A DNA stretch of 64,000 nt from Streptomyces asoensis (GTDB lineage Bacteria > Actinomycetota > Actinomycetes > Streptomycetales > Streptomycetaceae): the NCBI RefSeq assembly GCF_016860545.1, contig NZ_BNEB01000003.1, forward strand, positions 248,001 to 312,000, written 5' to 3'. How positions within the stretch are numbered: the first letter of the stretch is position 1; each line of letters opens with the position of its first letter. Under the pieces are notes generated by a model, which saw only the letters and a list, made by a program, of their open reading frames with translations, was not told the origin of the DNA and did not search any database. The position numbers and the translations under genes were made by a program. Of this stretch, positions 1 to 8,225 are shown piece by piece.

Positions 1-1
1 G

Positions 2-1366
2 GTGTGGGACACGACCCACAGCGCCGTCTGGAGCGGCGCGGTCGGCCTCGCCCAGGCGCTGCCGATGATCGGCGTCGGCCTGTTCGCGGGCGCCTGGGTG
101 GACCGGGCCGACCGCCGCCGCGCGTACCTCCTGGGCACCGTCGGCTCCGCGGTCTGCTCCCTGCTGCTCGCCGTGCAGGGGTTCACCGGGCACGTCCCGG
201 TGCTCGTCGTGCTGGCGCTGGTGGCGGTGCAGTCGTCGTTCGGCGCGATCGGGGCGCCCGCCGCCGGTGTGTTCGTGCCCCGGCTGCTGCCCAGGGACCA
301 GGTGGCCGCCGGGCTCGCCCTGAACCAGGTCACCGGCCAGGCGATGATGCTGCTCGGCCCGGCCGTCGCCGGAGTGGTGCTCGGCTGGTGGGGCATCGGC
401 GTCTGCTACCTGCTGGACGCCCTCAGCTTCGGCATGTCCTTCTACGGCGCCTACGGGCTGCCCGCGCTGCCCCCCGAGGGCGAGAAGTCCCGTGCCGGGG
501 TGCACGGCGTCCTGGACGGACTGCGGTTCCTGACCGGTCACCGCACGGTGCGCGGCGCGCTGCTGATCGACCTGGCCGCGACGGTGCTGGCGATGCCGGC
601 CGGTCTCTTCCCGCTCGTCAACGAGGAGCGCTTCGGCGGGGACCCGCGGACCCTGGGTCTGTTCCTGTCCGCGCTGGCCGTGGGCGGGGTCACGGCGACC
701 GCACTCTCGGGGCCGGTCACCCGGCTCGGCCGTCCCGGCCCGGTGATGCTCTGCGCCGCGGCCCTGTGGGGTGCGGCCCTCGCCCTCTTCGGTGTGACGA
801 CCAGTGCGTGGGCGGGGCTGGGGATGCTGGCCCTGGCGGGGGCGGCGGACTCGGTGGCCGTGCTGTCCCGGGCCACGATCGTGCAGACCCTCACCCCGGA
901 CGCCCTGCTGGGCCGGGTGACCGCGGCCGAGACGATCGTCGGCCAGGCGGGGCCCAACCTCGGCAACCTGCGGGGCGGTGTGGTGGCGGGCTGGTCCTCC
1001 GGCACGACCGCGCTGATCACCGGCGGTCTGATGTGCCTGGCGGCGGTGACGGCGGTGGGGGCGACCACTGCGGAACTCCGCGGTGCCCCGACGGACCCGC
1101 ACGTCCCGGATTCGCCCGCCTCGGACCCACCCGTCCCGGGCCCGCACGTCTTGGGCCCGCACGTCTTGGGCCCGCCTGTCCCCGACGTCGCGGTCCAGGA
1201 CGCGGGGGTCGCGGACAGCCCGCTCGCGGACGTCCCGGCCCCGCGTGCGCAGGTCCCGGGCCTGCCACCTGCGGACACGCAGGTTGCGGAGCCCCGGGGC
1301 CCGGAACCGCAGGTTACCGAGGCACGGGACACTCCGGCCACGGGACCGTCCGCCGCGGGCCTCTAG
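2..1366 (+). CDS. MFS transporter, EntS-like (5' truncated by window edge)
   Basis: Major facilitator superfamily exporter whose first codons lie outside the window. The visible protein starts within the first transmembrane region. The loop motif GAWVDRADRRRAYL at about residues 30-43 matches the cytoplasmic loop 2-3 signature (D-R-x-x-R-R), and about ten further hydrophobic segments run to about residue 355. The overall pattern resembles the EntS/MFS_3 group of efflux proteins; the substrate is unknown. The last ~95 residues are a Pro/Val/Ala-rich low-complexity tail (GPHVLGPHVLGPPVPD and similar) with DNA-level repeats, which is unusual for the family and probably dispensable. The gene converges on the hydrolase at 1475-2083. 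Confidence 0.85.
   Translation: MWDTTHSAVWSGAVGLAQALPMIGVGLFAGAWVDRADRRRAYLLGTVGSAVCSLLLAVQGFTGHVPVLVVLALVAVQSSFGAIGAPAAGVFVPRLLPRDQVAAGLALNQVTGQAMMLLGPAVAGVVLGWWGIGVCYLLDALSFGMSFYGAYGLPALPPEGEKSRAGVHGVLDGLRFLTGHRTVRGALLIDLAATVLAMPAGLFPLVNEERFGGDPRTLGLFLSALAVGGVTATALSGPVTRLGRPGPVMLCAAALWGAALALFGVTTSAWAGLGMLALAGAADSVAVLSRATIVQTLTPDALLGRVTAAETIVGQAGPNLGNLRGGVVAGWSSGTTALITGGLMCLAAVTAVGATTAELRGAPTDPHVPDSPASDPPVPGPHVLGPHVLGPPVPDVAVQDAGVADSPLADVPAPRAQVPGLPPADTQVAEPRGPEPQVTEARDTPATGPSAAGL
1141..1170 (+). repeat. 15-bp tandem direct repeat in MFS tail
   Basis: CCCGCACGTCTTGGG occurs twice back to back (1141-1155, 1156-1170) and encodes the repeated GPHVL units of the exporter tail. The unit length is a multiple of three, so copy-number change would keep the frame. 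Confidence 0.9.
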
Positions 1367-1462
1367 AGGGTGCACCGCCCTCGGGCCCGCAGGGCGCTGA
1401 GCCACGGAGCCCGGAGCCGCAGGTGCCGGATCCTCCGGCCGCGGGGCCGTCCGCCATGGGCG
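1289..1462 (+). repeat. Imperfect tandem duplication spanning the MFS stop codon
   Basis: The stretch 1289-1361 (peptide EPRGPEPQV...ATGPSAAG) is repeated imperfectly at 1399-1462, where a different frame would read EPRSPEPQV...AAGPSAMG. The offset is 110 bp in the first half and 101 bp in the second. Because 110 is not a multiple of three, the second copy lies out of frame behind the stop at 1364-1366. This looks like an expanding coding repeat that acquired a frameshift, so the protein tail may once have been longer. Confidence 0.6.
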
Positions 1463-1474
1463 CCCAGTCCTGTT

Positions 1475-2083
1475 TCAGTGAGGTCGGCGTGGGTGGAGGG
1501 GTGTGCGGTCGTCCAGGCACCATTGCAGGACCGACGGCCAGGAGCCGTAGCCGGCGTCGAGATCGAGGTGGGCGGCGCCCGGGAGGAGTTCGGCGGTGAG
1601 GTTCAGCGGGTCGCCGTAGGCCGCCTGCACGCCTTCCGGGAGGTACGGGTCGTCGTCCCCGGCGGCCAGCCGGGTCGGGTGCGGGAGCGGGCGACCGCCG
1701 AGCCGCGCGAGGTCGTCGCCCGCGAAGGCGAACCCCTCGACCTCCGGATACCGCGCGAGGACCGCACCGGACGGCGGGGACACCAGCAGCACCCGGTGGA
1801 CCCCGGCGAGCCCGGGAAGACCGCGGGCGACGGCGTGCAGCCAGAGCAGGACGGAGAGGCTGTGCGCGATCACCACCCGCTCGGTGCCGGCGGCGGGGGC
1901 GTCGAGACGGCGGGCCAGTTCGGCGAGCCACACCTCCAGGTCCGGGTCGTCCGGGTCGGGCAGCTGCGGGTAGACGACCTCGTGGCCGAGTTCGGCGAGC
2001 CGGTCCGCGAGCCAGTGCTGCCAGTGGGCCTCGGGACGGTGGTTCTGCCAGCCGTGGAGGATGAGATACGAGCGCGTGGTCAT
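1475..2083 (-). CDS. RBBP9/YdeN family alpha/beta serine hydrolase
   Basis: Small (202 aa) cytoplasmic alpha/beta hydrolase of the RBBP9/YdeN type. The N-terminus MTTRSYLILHGWQ gives the first beta strand and oxyanion region. IAHSLS at about residues 83-88 is the nucleophile elbow, with Ser in H-S-L-S in place of G-x-S-x-G as usual for this family. LPGAAHLD near residue 175 carries the catalytic His. The start at 2083 was chosen because homologous proteins begin directly at the first strand; a longer in-frame start at 2131 adds only an unlikely leader. The natural substrate of these enzymes is generally unknown. Confidence 0.82.
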   Translation of the reverse strand: MTTRSYLILHGWQNHRPEAHWQHWLADRLAELGHEVVYPQLPDPDDPDLEVWLAELARRLDAPAAGTERVVIAHSLSVLLWLHAVARGLPGLAGVHRVLLVSPPSGAVLARYPEVEGFAFAGDDLARLGGRPLPHPTRLAAGDDDPYLPEGVQAAYGDPLNLTAELLPGAAHLDLDAGYGSWPSVLQWCLDDRTPLHPRRPH

Positions 2084-2195
2084 GGGGCCGATGATCGGCG
2101 AACACCCGTGCGCGGGCCACGGGCGTCTCACACCCCGGGCGGTCTCCCGGCGGTGTGCGGTCCGTTGCCGTGACCCGCCGCCGTCCCGCTGCCGC

Positions 2196-2900
2196 TCACC
2201 CGGCGCCCGGCCTCGGCTCCGGCTCCGGCCCCGGCTCCGGCTCCGGCCCCGGCTCCGGCTCCGGCTCCGGCGGCGGCTCCGGCAGGAACCGTGCGACGCG
2301 TTCCGTCAGCCGCCGCTCGCACCGCGGCCATTCCTCCGCCGTGACGGAGAAGATCGCGGAGTCGCGCAGGGCGCCGTCCTCGCCCGGCGCCCAGGAGCGG
2401 GACCAGTTGCGCAGGACACCCTCGAAGCGGCCGCCGACGCTCTCGATGGCGGCGCGGGAACGGGCGTTGCGGGCGTCGGTCTTCAGGTCCACCCGGGAGA
2501 CGCCCCACCGGGTGAAGGCGTGCCGGAAGAGCAGGAGCTTGGCCTCGGCGTTGACTCCCGTGCCCTGGGCGGAGCCGGCCAGCCAGGTGAAACCGACCTC
2601 CACGGCGTCCAGTCGGTCGTCGGTCAGCCAGGACCGCGGCTCCCAGAAGGAGGTCGCGCCGACCGCGCGGCCGGTGGCGAGGGAGATCTGCGCGTAGGGG
2701 GCGAGCCTGCCGGTCGCCGCGCGGGCGAGCTGGGCGTCCACGTAGTCACCGGCCTCGTGCGCCCTGGGGACCCAGGTGAAGTCGTACGTCCCGCGGTCCT
2801 CCTCGGCCGCGACCGCCAGGTCGGCGGTGTGCCGGTGCCCCAGCGGCTCCAGGCGCACGAGCGCGCCCTCGAGAACCGGCCCCTCCAGCCTGAAACTCAC
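2196..2900 (-). CDS. GNAT family N-acetyltransferase (RimJ/RimL-like) with Pro-Glu tail
   Basis: 234-aa acetyl-CoA-dependent acetyltransferase of the RimJ/RimL-like GNAT class. Visible elements are the N-terminal VRLEPLGHRHTADL, the central beta strands (VEVGFTWL), the acetyl-CoA loop region (SAQGTGVNAEAKLLL at about 118-132) and DARNARSRAAIESVG (about 147-161), the typical helix and strand after the cofactor site. The C-terminus is an abnormal run of Pro-Glu/Pro-Gly repeats (about 25 residues) encoded by a GGCTCC-type hexanucleotide array. The GTG start at 2898-2900 overlaps the stop of aroA (GTGA), so translation is probably coupled. The substrate could be a small molecule or a protein N-terminus. 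Confidence 0.8.
   Translation of the reverse strand: MSFRLEGPVLEGALVRLEPLGHRHTADLAVAAEEDRGTYDFTWVPRAHEAGDYVDAQLARAATGRLAPYAQISLATGRAVGATSFWEPRSWLTDDRLDAVEVGFTWLAGSAQGTGVNAEAKLLLFRHAFTRWGVSRVDLKTDARNARSRAAIESVGGRFEGVLRNWSRSWAPGEDGALRDSAIFSVTAEEWPRCERRLTERVARFLPEPPPEPEPEPGPEPEPGPEPEPRPGAG
2206..2285 (+). repeat. Hexanucleotide microsatellite (CTCCGG/CCCCGG)n
   Basis: About a dozen 6-bp units of the form GGCTCC or GGCCCC in direct array, lying inside the 3' end of the GNAT gene and coding for its alternating Pro-Glu/Pro-Gly tail. The unit is two codons, so slippage would change tail length without breaking the frame. Confidence 0.85.
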
Positions 2901-4183
2901 CCCGTGCCGTCCTTCCGCAGTACCTTCACCAGCTCCGCGAACGCCTCGTGGAAGCCGGGGAAAGTCTTGCGGACGCAGCCGGGGTCGTCGAACGAGATTC
3001 CGGGGACCCGCAGTCCGGTCACCGAGAAGGACATCGCGATGCGGTGGTCGCCGTACGTCTTGATGCCGGCGCCGGTGAGCGAAGCGCCCGGGCCCGGACC
3101 GGCCGCGCCGGAACCGGCCGCCGCGGGCCGGATCTCGATCCAGTCGGGTCCGGTGGCCACCTCGGCGCCCAGCCGCCGCAGGTTCTCCGCGCAGGCGTCC
3201 AGGCGGTCGCACTCCTTCACCCGGGTGTTCGCCACGTCCTCGATGCGGACGGGCCCGGTGGCGAAGGGGGCGATCGCGGCGAGGGTCGGCATGGTGTCGG
3301 AGATGTCCCGCATGGTGACGGTGAGGCCGCGCAGTTCCCCGGTCCCGGCGACGGTCGTGCGGTCCGCGCCGACGTCCACCCGGGCGCCCATCCGCCGCAG
3401 TACCTCCACGAAGCCCAGGTCGCCCTGGAGCGCGCCCCGGCCGAGGCCCGGCACGGTCACCTCGCCGCCGGTCAGCGCGGCGGCGGCGAAGAAGTAGCTC
3501 GCGGTGGAGGCGTCGGGCTCGATCGCGTAGGCGGTGGCCCGGTAGCCGCCCGGCGGCACCAGGTAGGTGTTCCCCTCACGTCCCACCTCGACGCCGAAGG
3601 CCCGCATCATCGCGATCGTGATGCCGACGTACGGCGCCGAGACCAGGTCCGTGACGGTGATGCGCAGACCGGTGCGGGTGAGCGGGCCGAGCAGGAGGAG
3701 CGCGGTCAGGTACTGGGAGGACTGGCCGGCGTCCAGCACCACCTCCCCGCCCTCGACGCCCGCCGCCCGCACGGTCAGCGGGTGGTGGCCCTCCGCCTCC
3801 TCGTGCCGCAGGTCCACGCCCAGGTCGCGCAGGGCGCGGGTGAGCGGCAGGAGGGGGCGTCGGCGCATCTGCGCGGAGGCGTCGAAGCGGTAGGTGCCGT
3901 GCCCGGTGGCCGCGAGGGCCGGCAGGAAGCGCGCCGTGGTCGCGCCGTCCCGGCAGTGGATGTCGGCCTCGGGGACCGCGGGTCCCTGCGGGCGGCCGTC
4001 GACCTGCCAGGCGTCCGGTGTCCGTCCCACGCGGTAGCCGAGCCGCGTCAGCCCCTCGGCGAAGCCCTCGGTGTCGTCGGAGCGCAGGGGGCGCTGGAGG
4101 GTGGTGACGCCGTCGGCGGCCGCCGCGAGGAAGAGGGCGCGGGCGGTGAGGGACTTGGAACCGGGGATGTCGACGAGGGGCAT
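2897..4183 (-). CDS. aroA: EPSP synthase-like 3-phosphoshikimate 1-carboxyvinyltransferase
   Basis: 428-aa enzyme of the EPSP synthase family, joining shikimate-3-phosphate and phosphoenolpyruvate in the chorismate pathway. Visible conserved sites are PGSKSLTARAL (residues 7-17), QSSQYLTALLL, the active-site Asp in RDISDTMPTLAA, RVKECDRL, YGDHRIAM and VRKTFPGF, so the full set of substrate-binding Lys/Arg residues is present. The canonical L-G-N-A-G-T-A-M-R-P loop is changed to R78-D-G-A-T-T-A-R-F86, placing Ala81 where E. coli has Gly96 and Phe86 where it has Pro101. The ATG at 4183 begins right at the family N-terminus. The stop overlaps the GNAT start, and the EamA gene ends 5 bp upstream. 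It may be a second, accessory EPSPS rather than the housekeeping one. Confidence 0.88.
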   Translation of the reverse strand: MPLVDIPGSKSLTARALFLAAAADGVTTLQRPLRSDDTEGFAEGLTRLGYRVGRTPDAWQVDGRPQGPAVPEADIHCRDGATTARFLPALAATGHGTYRFDASAQMRRRPLLPLTRALRDLGVDLRHEEAEGHHPLTVRAAGVEGGEVVLDAGQSSQYLTALLLLGPLTRTGLRITVTDLVSAPYVGITIAMMRAFGVEVGREGNTYLVPPGGYRATAYAIEPDASTASYFFAAAALTGGEVTVPGLGRGALQGDLGFVEVLRRMGARVDVGADRTTVAGTGELRGLTVTMRDISDTMPTLAAIAPFATGPVRIEDVANTRVKECDRLDACAENLRRLGAEVATGPDWIEIRPAAAGSGAAGPGPGASLTGAGIKTYGDHRIAMSFSVTGLRVPGISFDDPGCVRKTFPGFHEAFAELVKVLRKDGTG

Positions 4184-4188
4184 GCCCC

Positions 4189-5214
4189 TCATGATCCCGC
4201 GCGGGTCGGCCCCGCCGCCGGTACGTCCACGGGATGGACGGCTTCCGGGACAGGATCCGGGGCGGGTTCCGGCACGGATGCCGGGACAGGTGCCGGGGCG
4301 GTCCCCTGCGGCGGGACGGCGGGTCCGGCGGTGGGCGGGGCGGCCCGCCGTGCGGCCCACCTCGCCGGTGCGAGGGAGGTCAGCGCCACCCCGCCGACCA
4401 GCAGGGCCGCCGCGCACCAGCGCAGGGCGCTCACCGGCTCGCCGAGGAAAACGGCGGCCGACGTCATGCCGAAGACGGGCACCAGGAGCGAGAAGGGAGC
4501 CACGGTGGACGCCGGGTGGCGGTGCAGCAGCCGGCCCCATGCGCCGAAGCCGAAGAGCGTGGTGACCCAGGCGACGTAGACCAGGGTGCCTGCGCCCTGC
4601 CAGTCCAGCGCGCGCAGCGCGGCGAGGTCGCGCGAGGGGCCCTCGGTGAGCAGGGAGAGGGCGAGCAGGGGCAGCACCGGGACCGTGCTCACCCACACCA
4701 TGAAGTTCAGCGCGTCCGGCGGGGAGGCCCGGCGGGTGAGGACGTTCGACCCGCCCCAGCAGGCTGCCGCCGCGACGACCAGCGCGAACGCGCCGAGCGA
4801 GCCCGAGGCGCCCTCGTCGACCGCGGCCACCGCGATCCCCGCGAGGGCCACCGCCATGCCCAGGAGCCGGAGCCGGGTCGGGCGCTCGCCGAGCACCGCG
4901 AAGGCGATGACGGCGGTGAACACGGACTGGATCTGGAGGACCAGCGAGGACAGGCCGGCCGGCATCCCCGCGTCCATGCCGACGAAGAGCAGCCCGAACT
5001 TCGCCACCCCCAGCACCAGGCCCACCGCCACGATCCACTTCCAGGCCACCTCGGGGCGCCCCACGAAGAACACCGCGGGCAGGGCCGCCACCAGGAAGCG
5101 CAGGGCGGAGAAGAGCAGCGGCGGGAAGTGGCCGAGACCGATCTCCAGGACGGTGAAGTTGACGCCCCAGACGGCGGCGACGAGGACGGCGAGGGCGAGA
5201 TGGGCGGGGCGCAT
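4189..5214 (-). CDS. EamA/DMT family transporter
   Basis: 341-aa inner-membrane protein with ten predicted hydrophobic segments in two EamA repeats. It starts MRPAHLALAVLVAAVWGVNF, the usual DMT first helix with W-G-x-N-F. Homologues such as YdeD/RhaT-type carriers export amino acids or related metabolites; the substrate here is not evident. The last ~55 residues are a Pro/Ala-rich cytoplasmic tail (PVPEPAPDPVPE). It is first in a tight unit with aroA (5 bp downstream) and the GNAT gene, and is divergent from the LysR regulator, which is the classical arrangement for a LysR-controlled exporter. Confidence 0.88.
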   Translation of the reverse strand: MRPAHLALAVLVAAVWGVNFTVLEIGLGHFPPLLFSALRFLVAALPAVFFVGRPEVAWKWIVAVGLVLGVAKFGLLFVGMDAGMPAGLSSLVLQIQSVFTAVIAFAVLGERPTRLRLLGMAVALAGIAVAAVDEGASGSLGAFALVVAAAACWGGSNVLTRRASPPDALNFMVWVSTVPVLPLLALSLLTEGPSRDLAALRALDWQGAGTLVYVAWVTTLFGFGAWGRLLHRHPASTVAPFSLLVPVFGMTSAAVFLGEPVSALRWCAAALLVGGVALTSLAPARWAARRAAPPTAGPAVPPQGTAPAPVPASVPEPAPDPVPEAVHPVDVPAAGPTRAGS

Positions 5215-5257
5215 GGCCCGAGGATCACCCCCGCCGACCGTGAAGCACCAGCGATGA

Positions 5258-5281
5258 TTGCTGCATGGTGGGATGAAGCAA
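5258..5281. promoter_or_regulatory. Candidate LysR operator between EamA and LysR genes
   Basis: TTGCT at 5258-5262 is mirrored by AGCAA at 5277-5281 in the 87-bp divergent region. Dyads of this size and spacing are typical of LysR-type regulator sites placed upstream of the regulator and its divergent target. No experimental or comparative support is available here. Confidence 0.3.
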
Positions 5282-5301
5282 CGCTACCGATTGGATCTCC
5301 G

Positions 5302-6276
5302 GTGCTCGATCTCCAGCGGCTGCGCGCCCTGCACGCCGTCTCCGTCCACGGCACGGTCGGCGCGGCGGCGGCCGCTCTCGGCTACACCCCGTCCGCGGTG
5401 TCCCAGCAGATCACCAAGCTGGAGCGGGAGACCCGGACCGTCCTGCTGGAGCGGGCGGGGCGGGGCGTCCGGCTCACCGACGAGGCGCTTCAACTCGTCG
5501 CCACGGCCGAGGAGCTGATGGCGATCGTCGAGCGGGCCGAGACCGGCATCGAGGAGCGGCGGGGGGTGCCGGCCGGGCGGCTGACCGTCGCCGCGTTCGC
5601 GTCGGCGGCGCGCGGGCTGCTGCCCGGTGTCCTGGCCGACCTGGCGCGGCGCCATCCCGCCCTGGACGCCCGGCTGACGGAGGTGGACCCGCACCTGTCC
5701 GTGGACCTGGTGGCGAAGGGGGCCGTCGACCTCGCCGTCGCCCACGACTGGGACATCGCGCCGCTGCCCGCCCCGGCGGGTGTCGAGCACGCGGTGATCG
5801 GTGACGACGCGTGCGATCTGCTGGTGCCCGAGGGGCATCCCTTCGCGGGGCGGACGGCGGTGCGGCGGGAGGAGCTGGGCGGCGAGCGGTGGATCTGCCA
5901 GCCGCCGGGGCGGGTCTGCCACGACTGGCTGGTCCGTACGCTGCGCGCGGCGGGGCACGAGCCCGACCTCGTCCACACGGCCGAGGAGAACCCGACCCTC
6001 GTCGCCCTGGTCGCCGCGGGTCTCGGGGTCGCGCTCGTCCCGCGTCTCGGGCGCGGCCCGCTGCCGCCGGGGGCGGTGGAGGTGCCGCTCGACCCGACGC
6101 CCGTACGGCGGCTGTACGCGCTGTGGCGTACGGGGGCGGCCCGGCGTCCGGCGATCGCCGAGGCGGTGCGGGTGCTGCGCGACCGGTGGCCGGCGGTGTC
6201 GGCCCGCTCGAACCCCGCCCCGCAGCCGCCGCCCGGTCCCGCGCCTTCTTCGGCCCGCCCCGCCGGTCCCGCCTGA
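5302..6276 (+). CDS. LysR family transcriptional regulator
   Basis: 324-aa LysR-type regulator. The N-terminal winged helix-turn-helix is VLDLQRLRALHAVSVHG followed by AAAALGYTPSAVSQQITKLE (about 1-65). The C-terminal effector-binding domain runs from about 90 to 300 (RLTVAAFASAARGLLPG, DLVAKGAVDLAVAHDWD). GTG at 5302 was chosen because it starts at the family consensus L-D-L-x-x-L; an ATG at 5254 would add 16 residues that overlap the presumed operator. It is transcribed divergently from the EamA-aroA-GNAT unit and is its likely regulator. Effector unknown. Confidence 0.85.
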   Translation: MLDLQRLRALHAVSVHGTVGAAAAALGYTPSAVSQQITKLERETRTVLLERAGRGVRLTDEALQLVATAEELMAIVERAETGIEERRGVPAGRLTVAAFASAARGLLPGVLADLARRHPALDARLTEVDPHLSVDLVAKGAVDLAVAHDWDIAPLPAPAGVEHAVIGDDACDLLVPEGHPFAGRTAVRREELGGERWICQPPGRVCHDWLVRTLRAAGHEPDLVHTAEENPTLVALVAAGLGVALVPRLGRGPLPPGAVEVPLDPTPVRRLYALWRTGAARRPAIAEAVRVLRDRWPAVSARSNPAPQPPPGPAPSSARPAGPA

Positions 6277-6364
6277 CGGCGCGCCCGTGCCGGGTGGTTG
6301 CGGCGGGGGTGGGTTCCTCCGCGGGTAGCGTGCGGCCACGGTTCCCCCACCGGAAGGAGCGCCC

Positions 6365-8158
6365 ATGCCCTCCAGACGCACCGTCCTCGCCGCCGGCGCG
6401 GGTGTCACCGCCGCTCTCACCGTCGGCGCTCCGGCGCACGCGGACGACCGCCGGCCCGGCGAACTCCTCGCGCGGATGACCCTGGAGGAGAAGGTCGGCC
6501 AGGTCTTCGTCTCCCGGGTCTTCGGCCACTCGGCGACCGCGCCCGACGCGGCCGACGCCGCCGCCAACCAGCGCGAACTCGGTGTCGGCACGGCCGCCGA
6601 GCTGCTCGCCCGCTACCGGCTCGGCGGGATCATCTACTTCGCCTGGACGCACAACACCCGTGACCCGCGGCAGATCGCGGACCTGTCGAACGGGATCCAG
6701 CGGGCGTCGCTGGCGCGGCCGCGCGGTGTGCCGGTGCTGATCTCCACCGACCAGGAGCACGGTGCCGTCTGCCGGGTGGGCGCTCCCGCCACCCTGTTCC
6801 CGGGCGCCATGGCGGTCGGCGCCGGGGGCAGCCGGGCCGACGCCCGCACCCTCGGCACCCTCGCCGGCCGGGAGCTGCGGGCGATGGGCATCCGGCAGAA
6901 CTACTCCCCCGTCGCCGACGTCAACGTGAACCCGGCCAATCCGGTGATCGGCGTCCGCTCCTTCGGGGCCGACCCGCGGGCGGTCGCCGACCTGGTCACG
7001 GCGGTGGCCGAGGGCTACCGGGCGGCGGGGGTGGCGGCGACGGTCAAGCACTTCCCCGGGCACGGGGACACGGCGGTGGACAGCCACACCGGTTTCCCCG
7101 TCATCACCCACTCGCGCGAGGTGTGGGAGGCGCTGGACGCGGTGCCCTTCCGGGCGGCGGTCGCGGCCGGGGCGGAGTCCGTCATGACGGCGCACATCCT
7201 GGTCCCCTCCCTCGACCCCTCCGGCGACCCGGCCACCCTCTCCCGTCCGATCGTCACCGGCCTCCTGCGCGAGCGGCTCGGCTACGACGGAGTGGTGGTC
7301 ACCGACGCCCTCGACATGGCGGGGGTGCGCACGAAGTACGGCGACGACCGGGTGCCCGTGCTCGCGCTCGCGGCGGGCGTCGACCAGCTCCTCAACCCGC
7401 CGGACCTGGACGTGGCCTGGAACGCCGTCCTGCGGGCCGTGCGGGACGGGGAACTGACGGAGCGGCGGCTCGACGTGTCGGTCCTGCGCATCCTGCGGCT
7501 GAAGGCCCGGCTGGGGCTGCTCGACGAGCCGTACGTCGACGTGGCGGACGTCGGGCGGACCGTCGGCGCGCGCGAGCACCGCGCCGCGGCCGACCGGATC
7601 GCCGCCCGGACGACGACGCTGCTGGTCAATGAGGGGCCGCTGCTGCCGCTCTCCCCCCTGGCCCACCCCCGGCTGCTGGTCGTCGGCGCGGACCCGGCCT
7701 CGCCGACCGGCACCACCGGTCCGCCGACGTCCGTGCTGGCCGCCGCGCTCACCGGGCTGGGTTTTCGCGCGACGGCGCTGTCCACGGGCACGGCCCCCTC
7801 CGCCGAGGCCGTCGCCCGGGCGGTGACGGCCGCGGACGGCGCGGACGCCGTGGTCGTCACGACCTGCAACGTCACGACGGCGGCCGACCCGCAGCTGACC
7901 CTGGTGGAGCGGCTGGCGGCGACCGGACGGCCGGTGGTCGCGGTGGCCGTCCGCAACCCCTACGACGTCGCCCGGCTGACGTCCGTGCGGGCCTGTCTGG
8001 CGACGTACTCGTGGACCGACGTCGAACTGCGGGCCGCCGCCCGGGTGATCGCCGGCGCGGCCCGGCCGCACGGCAGGCTGCCGGTGCCGGTGCGGCGCGC
8101 GGACGATCCGGCACGCGTGCTCCACCCCATCGGCTACGGCCTGACGTACCCGTCCTGA
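6365..8158 (+). CDS. Secreted GH3 beta-N-acetylhexosaminidase
   Basis: 597-aa glycoside hydrolase family 3 enzyme, predicted to release N-acetylglucosamine from cell-wall or chitin fragments outside the cell. The N-terminus MPSRRTVLAAGAGVTAAL...AHA is a twin-arginine-like export signal. The NagZ-type motif KHFPGHGDT at residues 228-236, followed by D-S-H, distinguishes N-acetylhexosaminidases from GH3 beta-glucosidases. V-V-V-T-D-A-L-D-M contains the likely nucleophile Asp314. A C-terminal GH3_C-like domain covers about 400-597. A strong AAGGAG precedes the ATG by 6 bp. The gene is monocistronic and ends at a strong bidirectional hairpin. Confidence 0.9.
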   Translation: MPSRRTVLAAGAGVTAALTVGAPAHADDRRPGELLARMTLEEKVGQVFVSRVFGHSATAPDAADAAANQRELGVGTAAELLARYRLGGIIYFAWTHNTRDPRQIADLSNGIQRASLARPRGVPVLISTDQEHGAVCRVGAPATLFPGAMAVGAGGSRADARTLGTLAGRELRAMGIRQNYSPVADVNVNPANPVIGVRSFGADPRAVADLVTAVAEGYRAAGVAATVKHFPGHGDTAVDSHTGFPVITHSREVWEALDAVPFRAAVAAGAESVMTAHILVPSLDPSGDPATLSRPIVTGLLRERLGYDGVVVTDALDMAGVRTKYGDDRVPVLALAAGVDQLLNPPDLDVAWNAVLRAVRDGELTERRLDVSVLRILRLKARLGLLDEPYVDVADVGRTVGAREHRAAADRIAARTTTLLVNEGPLLPLSPLAHPRLLVVGADPASPTGTTGPPTSVLAAALTGLGFRATALSTGTAPSAEAVARAVTAADGADAVVVTTCNVTTAADPQLTLVERLAATGRPVVAVAVRNPYDVARLTSVRACLATYSWTDVELRAAARVIAGAARPHGRLPVPVRRADDPARVLHPIGYGLTYPS

Positions 8159-8180
8159 CCGGTCTGCCGGACGGTGCGGG

Positions 8181-8217
8181 CCGCGGGCGGCCGGGCGAGG
8201 TGCCCGGCCGCCCGCGG
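8181..8217. terminator. Bidirectional terminator hairpin, GH3 / S37 peptidase
   Basis: Perfect 16-bp inverted repeat (8181-8196 with 8202-8217), 5-nt loop GAGGT, between two convergent genes. It has no U-tract, as is normal for Streptomyces terminators. Confidence 0.85.
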
Positions 8218-8225
8218 GCCGGTGC

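Noticed and set aside
5474..8125. 883-codon minus-strand frame opposite LysR and GH3 genes
   Set aside because: Crosses two well-supported genes; composition is Arg/Pro/Gly-rich as expected for an antisense frame.
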